A stretch of DNA of 34,327 nt from Candidatus Segetimicrobium genomatis (lineage in GTDB: Bacteria > Sysuimicrobiota > Sysuimicrobiia > Sysuimicrobiales > Kaftiobacteriaceae), in assembly GCA_005888595.1 (NCBI GenBank), contig VBAL01000062.1, positions 4,319 through 38,645 of the forward strand, written 5' to 3'. The notes beneath the pieces are model-generated. The model had not been told where the DNA came from. It saw only the letters and a list, made by a program, of their open reading frames with translations, and searched no databases. The translations under genes were made by a program, and so were the position numbers. This document shows, in pieces, positions 15,390-22,135 of this stretch; the stretch's first letter is position 1, and each line of letters starts with the position of its first letter.

Positions 15390-15983
15390 TTGGAGGAGAT
15401 TCGGAAAGAGCGGACCTTGGTCTTCCTCAAACCTGATGGTGTGCAACGTGGACTGGTTGGAGAGGTTGTGGGCCGGTTCGAGCGTGCCGGGCTCAAGCTG
15501 GTGGGGATGAAAATGGTGTGGCCGGATCGGCCGCTGCTGGACCGGCACTACCCTCGGGAAGACAGCTTCTTGCGGACGCTCGGAGGCAAGACGAAAGACG
15601 CGTTTTCCACCTACGGCCTGGATGTGAAGAAAGAAACCGGCACCGACGATCCACTGGAAATCGGCCGGCGGGTGCGTGGCTGGCTCATTGACTACGTCTC
15701 ATCGGGTCCGGTGGTCGCGTTCGTATTGGAGGGGATTCATGCGGTCAGCGCGGCGCGCAAGATTGTGGGTGACACGCTGCCCTACCGGGCGGCCCCAGGC
15801 ACCATCCGGGGCGACCTCTCCGTGGATTCTCCGACGGTCGCCAACGTCATGAAGCGTCCGGTGCGCAACCTGATCCACGCCTCCGGGTCGATCGAGGAGG
15901 CGGCATCCGAGATTCCACTATGGTTCCGCAAGGAAGAACTCCACGAGTACTCACGGGCCGACGAGCGGGCGATGTTCGGATAG
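15390..15983 (+). CDS. ndk: Nucleoside diphosphate kinase, long form
   Basis: Transfers the gamma-phosphate from ATP to NDPs through a phosphohistidine. The N-terminal ERTLVFLKPDGVQRGLVGEV block and the late RNLIHASGSIEEAASEIPLWF block are diagnostic; the active-site His is H163. At 197 aa it is about 50 residues longer than the usual 140-150. Extra sequence sits around residues 50-90 (between HYPREDSF and VRGWLIDYVSSGPVVAFVLEG), before the active site (SVDSPTVANVMKRPVR) and at the tail. The start is a TTG at 15390; no in-frame ATG or GTG lies before LKPDG, and GGGGGTG precedes it. It stands alone between inverted repeats. Confidence 0.9.
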   Translation: MEEIRKERTLVFLKPDGVQRGLVGEVVGRFERAGLKLVGMKMVWPDRPLLDRHYPREDSFLRTLGGKTKDAFSTYGLDVKKETGTDDPLEIGRRVRGWLIDYVSSGPVVAFVLEGIHAVSAARKIVGDTLPYRAAPGTIRGDLSVDSPTVANVMKRPVRNLIHASGSIEEAASEIPLWFRKEELHEYSRADERAMFG

Positions 15984-15987
15984 AACA

Positions 15988-16105
15988 GGAACCAGGATTC
16001 CAGGGTACCAGGGGACCAAGCCTAATGCTTGCCTGGTTCCCTGGCTACGTGGTCTCCTGGCCGGTCACTCACGGTTTGCGTTGGTCCCCTCGTCCCCTGG
16101 TTCTG
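15988..16105. repeat. Degenerate ACCAGGGGACC-type repeats in alternating orientation
   Basis: A perfect 9-bp inverted pair (GGAACCAGG at 15988-15996, CCTGGTTCC at 16032-16040) encloses another copy, TACCAGGGGACC, near 16006. A copy in the opposite orientation spans about 16083-16102. The block lies between the convergent ndk and VOC-like genes and runs into the end of the latter, encoding its last dozen residues. It may serve as a bidirectional terminator. Confidence 0.55.
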
Positions 16106-16886
16106 CCGTTCTCCCTATCAGCCAGAAGCTGGCCCCCAGAATATTGCCGGTCCGTGGTTCTTTGCCGAGTGTCTCGCGGTCGGCAAAGACGTGCAGCGTT
16201 ACGCTGCGCAGCGAGACCTGCATCCACCAGTACGGAGCCTCCGACACGGGATTGATGAGCAGCCTGGCCTGCGCGACGCGTCCGCTGACAAGCGCGGTGG
16301 CCTCCGCAAACTCCACGGCGTCGTCGATGCCGGCGTGGGCAGTCGACGCGAATGACTCCAGCGGAGGCCGGTAGATCTCCCCGGGCGCAGTGCGATAGGC
16401 GGCTTCATTTTCGTACAGCTCTGCTTCGTGCGTCAGGGCGGCGATTTCAACTCGGCGCGTGGTGGGAAACGTGGTAATCCGGCTGCGGGCCAGTGCGAAA
16501 TCCACCAGGCCGACCCGCATGGGGAAGGCGCCCGAGTAGGGCTCGTCGGGCTCGGACGGCTCCAGCCAGCCATCGATCCATCCATCGAGGGGTTCCTCAG
16601 GATCCTCGCCGATGCCGGTGATAGCGAGGGTGTGAGGCTCACCGGTAGCGAAAAACGGCGTCGCGCCGGTGACCTCGCCTGTCTGGTTCACCTGAGCCCA
16701 GATCTCCGGCCCACCCTTCCCTCTCCCGGCGGGAGAGGGTGGGGTGAGGGTAGGAGCCCACCGCACCAGCGCGCCGCCGTCCGGGACGGGAAAGCGTATC
16801 CCTTCGGCGGCCGCGCGCCGCGCCAGGGTCCAGTACGCGTCCATGTCGTCAACCGGAAAGCCGATGCAGCTGAAGTGGCTGGACAC
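16065..16886 (-). CDS. VOC/glyoxalase-like protein of unknown function with repeat-encoded insert
   Basis: A 273-aa cytoplasmic protein. Its first 45 residues (MSSHFSCIGFPVDDMDAYWT, then LARRAAAEG) resemble the start of a VOC/glyoxalase-like domain. I do not recognise the rest, which includes acidic segments (GIGEDPEEPLDGW) and a late SLRSVTLHVFADRE strand. Residues 46-59 (TLTPPSPAGRGKGG) are encoded by a dispersed CCCTCTCCC/GGGAGAGGG palindrome and interrupt the fold in frame. The tail AEPGDEGTNANRE is encoded by another repeat type. Start: GTG at 16886, directly abutting the stop of the acetyltransferase (TGAGTG), so the two are cotranscribed. A metal site cannot be assigned with confidence. 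Confidence 0.65.
   Translation of the reverse strand: MSSHFSCIGFPVDDMDAYWTLARRAAAEGIRFPVPDGGALVRWAPTLTPPSPAGRGKGGPEIWAQVNQTGEVTGATPFFATGEPHTLAITGIGEDPEEPLDGWIDGWLEPSEPDEPYSGAFPMRVGLVDFALARSRITTFPTTRRVEIAALTHEAELYENEAAYRTAPGEIYRPPLESFASTAHAGIDDAVEFAEATALVSGRVAQARLLINPVSEAPYWWMQVSLRSVTLHVFADRETLGKEPRTGNILGASFWLIGRTAEPGDEGTNANRE
16711..16751. repeat. CCCTCTCCC/GGGAGAGGG palindromic element inside a CDS
   Basis: Perfect 9-bp arms at 16719-16727 and 16731-16739 with a GGC loop, extended by flanking purine/pyrimidine tracts. This palindrome class is common in bacterial intergenic regions (general knowledge). Here it is translated on the minus strand as TLTPPSPAGRGKGG without breaking the frame of the VOC-like gene. 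Confidence 0.8.
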
Positions 16887-17438
16887 TCAGGACCTCCCGC
16901 CGAAATAATCCTCATCGAGCATCCCATACAACACCGTATCGTACCACTGCCCGCCCCAGAACATTTTCTTGCGTGCAATGCCCTCCCGGCGGTAGCCGGA
17001 TTTCTCCAGGGCTCGCTGGCTGCCCACGTTGTCGATGCGCGCTTCCGACTCCAGCCGGTGCAGGCCCAGCGTCTCGAAGGCGAACTTCGTCCGCACCAAC
17101 ATGGCGTCGCTGCCGAAACCTTTCCGCCAGGCCGATTTCTCACCGATCACGGTGCCCGTCCCGCCCATTCTCAGCTTCCAGTTAATGCGGTGGATGCCGG
17201 TAAAGCCAATGTGCCGGTCCTGGTCGTCCAGGATCGCCCACACCACCTCGACGTCCCGTTTCTGAACGCGGTCGAACCATTCTTCCTCCATGCCGCGCGT
17301 CACGCCGATCGTCATGAGCAGGTATTGCGTCACCTCGGGATCATTCAGCCAGCGGATGCTGTTCTCCAGGTGCGTGTGCTTGTCCGGGGGTACCAGCCGG
17401 ACTTTGTCTCCCTGCAGGCCCGCCATCTTCTCCGCCAT
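16887..17438 (-). CDS. GNAT-family N-acetyltransferase (RimJ/RimL-like)
   Basis: A 183-aa GCN5-related acetyltransferase. It opens with DKVRLVPPDKHTHLENSIRW and WLNDPEVTQYL, typical of RimJ/RimL-like enzymes. The acetyl-CoA-binding loop region is EKSAWRKGFGSDAMLV (normally R/Q-x-x-G-x-G/A), followed by HRLESEARIDNVGSQRALEKSGYRREG. RimJ/L types acetylate protein N-termini or small amines; the substrate is unknown. I chose the ATG at 17438, with GGGGAGGTGG about six bases upstream, over the ATG at 17465. It is directly followed by the VOC-like gene. Confidence 0.88.
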   Translation of the reverse strand: MAEKMAGLQGDKVRLVPPDKHTHLENSIRWLNDPEVTQYLLMTIGVTRGMEEEWFDRVQKRDVEVVWAILDDQDRHIGFTGIHRINWKLRMGGTGTVIGEKSAWRKGFGSDAMLVRTKFAFETLGLHRLESEARIDNVGSQRALEKSGYRREGIARKKMFWGGQWYDTVLYGMLDEDYFGGRS

Positions 17439-17508
17439 GCCACCACCTCCCCGAGTTGCAGCCATGATAGCATCTTGGAAACGGACCGGACGCCGGAGGT
17501 TGGCGGAC

Positions 17509-18408
17509 CTACTGCAGCCGGAGGACGCGGCGGGCGTTGTCGCCCAGGATGGCCGCCCGATCCTGCGGGGGCAACTCCAGACGGTCGAGAATCTCGACCT
17601 GTTCTTTCAGGATGTGGTGCCGGTAGCCGCCCCACACCGTGGAGTCAGTGCCGAAGAGGATGCGCCGGGGGCCGAACGCGCGCAGAGCATCGCGGAAGAT
17701 CTGTTCCAACGGTGGCCCGCCCGGGTAGTACTCCCGCCAGTTGTTGGTTCCCGAGGTGTCCACGCACACGTTTTCGGTATGGTAGGCCAGGAACAGCGTT
17801 TCCCTGAAGAACCCCGCCCCGAAGTGCGCGATGAGGAACGTTACTTCTGGAAACTCCTTCACCGGCGCTGAGAGCGGGAGTGGACTGGCGTACGTCAGAT
17901 CGTAGAATGAGCCGACCGTGATCCCGAAGTGAAACAGGACCGGCAACTGTTGTTCGGCCGCCGCCTCGTAGACCGGATAGAGGGCCCGGTCGTTGGGATA
18001 GAAGCGCTGGATGGGCGGATATAACTTCAACCCGCTGAGGCCAAGTGTCCGGAACTGCGCGACTATCCGTGCCGCGTTAGAGTCGCGGGGGTCGACCACA
18101 GACCCCCAGCCGGCAAACCGCCGGGGGTTGATGGCGACGAACCGCGAAAGTTCGTCATTTCCCTCGCCCACGGCGATAAAGGCCCCGGTGTCGACGCCAG
18201 CCTTGTCGAACTCCACCAACCAGGAGCGGGCGTGATCTTCCAGCGAGAGCCCTTCCAGTTCGGCCAGCCGCTCCTCGTAGGTCTTCCCCCGCATGCGGGC
18301 CGACTCGACGGCTTTCTGCCGGTAGGCCGGCATCCGCTCCCGCCCCCGGCGCAGCATCGAGGCGGTAATCAGATGCAGATGGCTGTCGACAATCGCCACG
18401 CCCTTCAC
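17509..18408 (-). CDS. Amidohydrolase-2 family metal-dependent hydrolase
   Basis: A 299-aa TIM-barrel hydrolase or decarboxylase of the Amidohydro_2 family. Metal ligands are visible as DSHLH (D8, H10, H12), a mid-sequence histidine in VLFHFGITVGSF, H in FLIAHFGAG and the late Asp in LFGTDSTVWGG. The C-terminal ILGDNARRVLRL is the standard family ending. Members hydrolyse or decarboxylate cyclic or aromatic substrates; the substrate here is not predictable. It is the first gene of a minus-strand group with the GNAT and VOC-like genes, separated from them by a 70-bp gap. Start at ATG 18408. Confidence 0.88.
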   Translation of the reverse strand: MKGVAIVDSHLHLITASMLRRGRERMPAYRQKAVESARMRGKTYEERLAELEGLSLEDHARSWLVEFDKAGVDTGAFIAVGEGNDELSRFVAINPRRFAGWGSVVDPRDSNAARIVAQFRTLGLSGLKLYPPIQRFYPNDRALYPVYEAAAEQQLPVLFHFGITVGSFYDLTYASPLPLSAPVKEFPEVTFLIAHFGAGFFRETLFLAYHTENVCVDTSGTNNWREYYPGGPPLEQIFRDALRAFGPRRILFGTDSTVWGGYRHHILKEQVEILDRLELPPQDRAAILGDNARRVLRLQ

Positions 18409-18675
18409 GATACTGCCGCGCCGACAGAACCGTCAAGCAACAGGGTCATGCTTGCGACGAAGTTGACGATGAGCATACTGGAAAGGTCAAGAGGTCCTGG
18501 CCTGTCGGCCTGGAAGAAAAAAGGAACTTTGATGGAGATCCAGGGCTAAGGCGTGGCACGGGGCTTGCTCATAGGGATGTTCAGCAGGTGTTGAGACCGC
18601 GAGGCCAGGCAGTTAGTTCACAAAATCCGCCATAGGCGGAGGGTGAGAACGGGGTAAAAGAAGGTAGCCGGTAGT
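18409..18675. other. Non-coding leader/promoter region with one structured hairpin
   Basis: This stretch has no convincing gene. It lies between the divergent amidohydrolase gene and the riboswitch and should hold promoters for both, but I see no strong -35/-10 pair. A hairpin is visible at 18616-18650: a perfect TCCGCC/GGCGGA stem (18626-18640) inside a second, bulged GTTCAC/GTGAGAAC stem. Confidence 0.5.
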
Positions 18676-18791
18676 CGGCAGTAAGATGAGGCCCGGTCCT
18701 CATCTCGATAAAGGCAAACCCGTCGTGAGGCGGGGACGCAAAGCCACGGGACTCTACCCAGTAGAGTTAGCCGGGTTGCCGAAAGAGGAGG
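18676..18791 (+). promoter_or_regulatory. Cyclic-di-GMP-I (GEMM) riboswitch
   Basis: The conserved aptamer core is plain. GGCAAACC (18713-18720) leads into a P2 hairpin with a GTGA GNRA tetraloop. Then comes GGACGCAAAGCC, a P3 hairpin with stem ACTCTAC/GTAGAGT, and TAGCCGGGTTGCCG ending at 18781. This matches the GEMM consensus that binds c-di-GMP. The nucleotide that separates c-di-GMP from cyclic AMP-GMP binders appears to be G, but my alignment is by eye. A possible P1 pairs 18676-18680 with 18777-18781. An extra hairpin at 18684-18705 holds CCTCATCT, which could alternatively pair with the ribosome-binding site AGAGGAGG (18784-18791). Confidence 0.9.
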
Positions 18792-18799
18792 ACGTTTTC

Positions 18800-19228
18800 A
18801 TGTTCAGTCCAGTGCGGGCATCTTGGAGTGTGCTGTTCATAATGGTCACGGTGGCGCTGAGTGCGCTGCCGGCTGCGGCGCAGACCGCGAGTTCGACGGT
18901 CACGATCGCGGTTCCCTCAATCCAGAAGGTAGAAGGTACCACGTCGCTCGTCGTTCCGGCGGGTGCTCCCCTGCAGCAGGGCCAGCTGGTCGTCAAGAGC
19001 AACATCGCCTGGGTACTGGTCGCACACGTCTCCGACCCGAATGCGGTTATCGCCTGGAGGATCGCCGGTAGTGCGACCTGGCAGCGGCTCGGCGCGGCGA
19101 CGCCCGTGCTCCGGGGCCTCAAGGGTGTGCATCAGGTGGAGTACGAGGTGCAACCGGACGGCGGCTCGGCGAAGCAAGGCCTGCCGGTCGCGGTGACATT
19201 CTCGGTGGAACCGGTCGGCGCCCCCTAG
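18800..19228 (+). CDS. Small secreted protein under riboswitch control
   Basis: A 142-aa protein with a classic signal peptide (hydrophobic core VLFIMVTVALSALPA, cleavage after AAA-Q near residue 28). The mature part of about 110 residues is rich in beta-forming residues and has no cysteine, so it may be a small Ig-like or pilin-type sandwich exported to the periplasm or surface. I do not recognise the family. Start: ATG at 18800, eight bases after AGAGGAGG, which directly abuts the c-di-GMP riboswitch; the frame also runs upstream through the riboswitch but without a start signal. Riboswitch control suggests a role in surface attachment, biofilm or motility (inference). Confidence 0.8.
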   Translation: MFSPVRASWSVLFIMVTVALSALPAAAQTASSTVTIAVPSIQKVEGTTSLVVPAGAPLQQGQLVVKSNIAWVLVAHVSDPNAVIAWRIAGSATWQRLGAATPVLRGLKGVHQVEYEVQPDGGSAKQGLPVAVTFSVEPVGAP

Positions 19229-19301
19229 GAGGACACGGTTGTGGCACGATTCGTGCTAAGTAGTCACCGTGGGAGCAAGATTACTCGTGGGGTGCGCAGG
19301 G

Positions 19302-19757
19302 ATGTCGGCGAGACTAAAGCTTGAAGATGTGCACTGCACCGTGGATGGGCTGGTCACCGTGGCGCGTGTCCGGCTCAGCCATCGCGGGCGTTCCGCGTCC
19401 GGGACAGCCAGTGCCCGTACGACGGAGGGCATCTGGCGTCACGTGGTCGCGGAGGCTGCCCTGAGCGCCGTGCGTGAGATCATCGATGGCAACCTCGACG
19501 TGACCCTGGATGCCGTCGCCGAAGTCGGCTCCGGCCGGCACCCGATCATCGTGGTAACCATGGCGATGGGCCGGGGGCGAAACGAAGTGTTCCTCTCCGG
19601 CACCGCGTCGCTGCAAGGGGACCGCGTTGCAGCCGTCGCCAAGGCTGTGTTGCACGGCTTGAATCGGTGGGTAGAACCGTTCCTGGCAATTGCTGCATCG
19701 AGTTCATCCGTCGGCCCGCGGCCGTCCGGGCCGCTGCCCCGCATTCGCTCGAACTAA
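19302..19757 (+). CDS. Hypothetical protein, 151 aa
   Basis: Not recognised. An alpha/beta pattern is visible: strand-rich residues 1-35 (LEDVHCTVDGLVTVARVRLS), a helix EAALSAVREIID, strands VTLDAVAEVG and PIIVVTMAMGRGRNEVFLSG, and a helix AAVAKAVLHGLNRW. The pattern with a repeated SGTAS-type turn suggests two copies of one small fold. The start is uncertain: ATG 19302, or GTG at 19269 or 19287. It lies 73 bases after the riboswitch-controlled gene on the same strand, so it may be in the same transcript. The TAA stop sits inside a degenerate copy of the terminal repeat of the 9928 element. No signal peptide or membrane segment. Confidence 0.6.
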   Translation: MSARLKLEDVHCTVDGLVTVARVRLSHRGRSASGTASARTTEGIWRHVVAEAALSAVREIIDGNLDVTLDAVAEVGSGRHPIIVVTMAMGRGRNEVFLSGTASLQGDRVAAVAKAVLHGLNRWVEPFLAIAASSSSVGPRPSGPLPRIRSN

Positions 19758-19774
19758 CTCCGTACCAACGCGAT
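19755..19774. repeat. Degenerate half-site of the 9928 MITE-like element
   Basis: Matches the left 20 bp of the element at 9928 at 15 of 20 positions, including a run of ten (CCGTACCAAC) and the TA end. No partner arm follows, so this looks like a one-ended remnant. Its first bases form the stop codon of the upstream gene. Confidence 0.4.
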
Positions 19775-19782
19775 AATCCGTC

Positions 19783-19802
19783 TAGTCCGGCTAGCGGGAC
19801 TA
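19783..19802. terminator. Palindrome between convergent genes, possible bidirectional terminator
   Basis: TAGTCC (19783-19788) pairs with GGACTA (19797-19802), and the centre GCTAGC is itself palindromic, with one mismatched pair between. It sits between two convergent genes and contains the TAG stop of the HD-GYP gene. No U-tract is present. Confidence 0.45.
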
Positions 19803-22034
19803 ATCCTGCGCGGGGTGTTCGACCAGCCGCAAGAAGACCTCGACGATTGCCGGGTCAAAATGTTTCCCGGCCTGCTCCCTGATGTAGTCGAGGGCCCGCT
19901 CCTGCGGCCAGGCCGCACGGTAGGGACGGTCGGACCGCAGCGCATCCCACACGTCTGCGACAGCGAAGATGCGGGCCGCCAGGGGGATCTGGTTTCCCCG
20001 CAGCCCACGGGGATATCCGGTTCCGTCCCACTTCTCGTGATGACCATAGGGGATGTCGAGGGCTGGACGTAGGTGCGCGACCGGCGCGAGTAACTCAAAG
20101 GCGTACACCGGGTGCTTTTTCATAATGATCCACTCTTCATCCGTGAGCGGGCCTGGTTTAAGGAGGATGCTGTCTGGTATTCCCATCTTGCCGATGTCGT
20201 GCAGCAGTGCGCCGCGGCGCAGGTGCACTATTTCTTCTTCCCGCAGCCCTATAGCGCGGGCCAGGCGCACGGTGAGTTCCATGACCCGCTGGGTGTGTCC
20301 TTCGGTTTCCTTGTCGCGGAGGTCAAGGGCTTTCGACCACCCTTCCAGGGTAGTGTCGTAGGCCAGCGTCAGGTCAAGATTCGCGCGCTGCAACCCCTGG
20401 AAGAGCGCGGCGTTGTCGATGGCGACGGCGGCCTGACCGCCAAGCGTCTCCAGAAACTCAAGCCATTCCGCGGTCGGCTGGAACGGCCGGCGTTGGAAGA
20501 TCTCGAGCACCCCGGCGACCTGCCCTTTCGCAATAAGCGGCGCCATGAATGCGGTGACGAATCCTTCTTCCTCCACGAGGTGCCGGCGGACGAAATCCAC
20601 ATCCTTGGTGAGATCGGCAACGGTGACCGTGCGGCGATCCAGCACGGCGCGCCCGGCGTGGCCCTCCCCGAACCGCAACCGGTACGCCATGATGGTGTTC
20701 CCGCGGAATCCCCGCCCGGCACTGTAATACAACTCCTGGGAATGTGGATCAACGAGCAATACGTCCGCCGCATCCGCGTGGAGCTCGGCAACGACCTGAT
20801 CCAAGACGACGGCGAGTGTGAGGCGAAGGTCCAGACTCCCGGTGATGGCCTGGTCAATCGCGCGCAACGCCTGCGTGTGCCGCAGTCGCCGCTCTGCGTG
20901 CTCGCGCTCCTCGCGCTCGGCCTCCCGCGCCTGCCCCAGCTGAGCTTCTCGCCCCTCCAGGGCCGTGGCCATGCGGTCGAATGTGCTGGCCAGTCGTCCG
21001 AATTCCCCGACATCATGCGGGAGGCCGCTCCGGACGGTGAGTTCCCCGCGCCCGAGTCGCTCGGCGGCCATGATGAGCCTGTTCACTGGATTGAATAGAA
21101 AATGGCTGCCACCGGCCCACGCGGCAAGCAGGGCAAGCGCGCCGAAGAGAGTGACAAGCAGCGCGTTGCGGATCAGATGGTGTGTGGCCTCGACCAGGGC
21201 GGCAGCCCTGGGGATTCCGACACTGAGGAAGAGGGCGGTCTCACCTGGTCCGGTCCGTAGAGGGACGAAGCCAAAGAGCCTCGGCACAGCGTCCAGCCCC
21301 GGCGCGTCCGCGGTCCCCTCCCCACCCTTGACGATTGCCGCGACAATGGGTGCCTCGGGCTCTGTCTTGCCCACCCATCGGTCGGGATCGGGGAAGCGCG
21401 CCAGGATCGTCCCCTTACGATCGAGGACAGTGATGGTCGACCCCGGTGGTAGGTCTGCGTTGGCGGCGAAGTCGTTCAGCCAGGCCAGGTCGAGTGCGGC
21501 ATAGACAACCCCTGTCACATGGCCCGGGGCGTCCAGGACTGGGTAGCCGAAGGTGATCGCTCCCTTGCCGGTCACCCGGTCGACCAGGTACTCCCCCACG
21601 GCGAAATCGGCTGTCGTCACTGCCCGCCAGAAGTAGGACCGATCGGCGACGTTAACCTCGCCGGAAAGCGGCACGGCGCTGCAGACGAGATTTCCGTTGA
21701 GATCGGCGACACCGATGTTTGCGTAGTATGTGGTTTCCCTCATTCGCGCCGCCAGGAGAGTGTGACAGGCAGCGCCGGCAGTCTGGCGCATTGCAGGCAA
21801 CTGGGCGAGTCCGGCCAGCATACTGTGCGTTTGGACGGTCAGCCGCTCATAACTGATGGCGGCGGCGCGGGCCAGTTGCAGCCCGGCTTGCTTGGCTTCG
21901 TCTGTCCCCTCGCGCCGTTGCTCTTTGAAGGTGAGCAGCGTGAGCAGAAGCGCGGGGACAAAGGCGAGCAGCACAAAGACCAGCATGCGGACGCGCAGGT
22001 GCACGAATGCCTTGTTCATGGCAGTGTCGACCAT
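19800..22034 (-). CDS. Cache-HAMP-GAF-HD-GYP sensor, probable c-di-GMP phosphodiesterase
   Basis: A 744-aa inner-membrane signalling protein. Order: TM1 (about 14-35), extracytoplasmic Cache-type sensor (about 40-280), TM2 (about 289-310), HAMP (312-360), a charged coiled coil (362-390), GAF (about 395-545) and HD-GYP (about 555-740). The HD-GYP metal and catalytic residues are present: H580 in EGHTQRV, H612-D613 in LLHDIGK, H641 in KKHP, H665-H666 in GHHEKWD and the DGTGYP motif at 670-675, then DVWDALRSDRPYR. Such proteins degrade c-di-GMP in response to an external ligand. It converges on the riboswitch-controlled genes, so it may tune the signal they read. It has no GGDEF domain. Confidence 0.93.
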   Translation of the reverse strand: MVDTAMNKAFVHLRVRMLVFVLLAFVPALLLTLLTFKEQRREGTDEAKQAGLQLARAAAISYERLTVQTHSMLAGLAQLPAMRQTAGAACHTLLAARMRETTYYANIGVADLNGNLVCSAVPLSGEVNVADRSYFWRAVTTADFAVGEYLVDRVTGKGAITFGYPVLDAPGHVTGVVYAALDLAWLNDFAANADLPPGSTITVLDRKGTILARFPDPDRWVGKTEPEAPIVAAIVKGGEGTADAPGLDAVPRLFGFVPLRTGPGETALFLSVGIPRAAALVEATHHLIRNALLVTLFGALALLAAWAGGSHFLFNPVNRLIMAAERLGRGELTVRSGLPHDVGEFGRLASTFDRMATALEGREAQLGQAREAEREEREHAERRLRHTQALRAIDQAITGSLDLRLTLAVVLDQVVAELHADAADVLLVDPHSQELYYSAGRGFRGNTIMAYRLRFGEGHAGRAVLDRRTVTVADLTKDVDFVRRHLVEEEGFVTAFMAPLIAKGQVAGVLEIFQRRPFQPTAEWLEFLETLGGQAAVAIDNAALFQGLQRANLDLTLAYDTTLEGWSKALDLRDKETEGHTQRVMELTVRLARAIGLREEEIVHLRRGALLHDIGKMGIPDSILLKPGPLTDEEWIIMKKHPVYAFELLAPVAHLRPALDIPYGHHEKWDGTGYPRGLRGNQIPLAARIFAVADVWDALRSDRPYRAAWPQERALDYIREQAGKHFDPAIVEVFLRLVEHPAQD

Positions 22035-22135
22035 TCATACGCATTCCCCGCAGTCCGTGTAGGTTAGGCGTATTCAACAGGCAAATGCAGGGTTGGACTT
22101 CAGGCGAAACCGCAGACGCGTGCGGAGACCCGCGG

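Noticed and set aside
18448-18549. Small open frame of about 33 codons with a KKKG stretch upstream of the riboswitch
   Set aside because: No ribosome-binding site, no similarity I recognise, and it lies in a probable promoter region.
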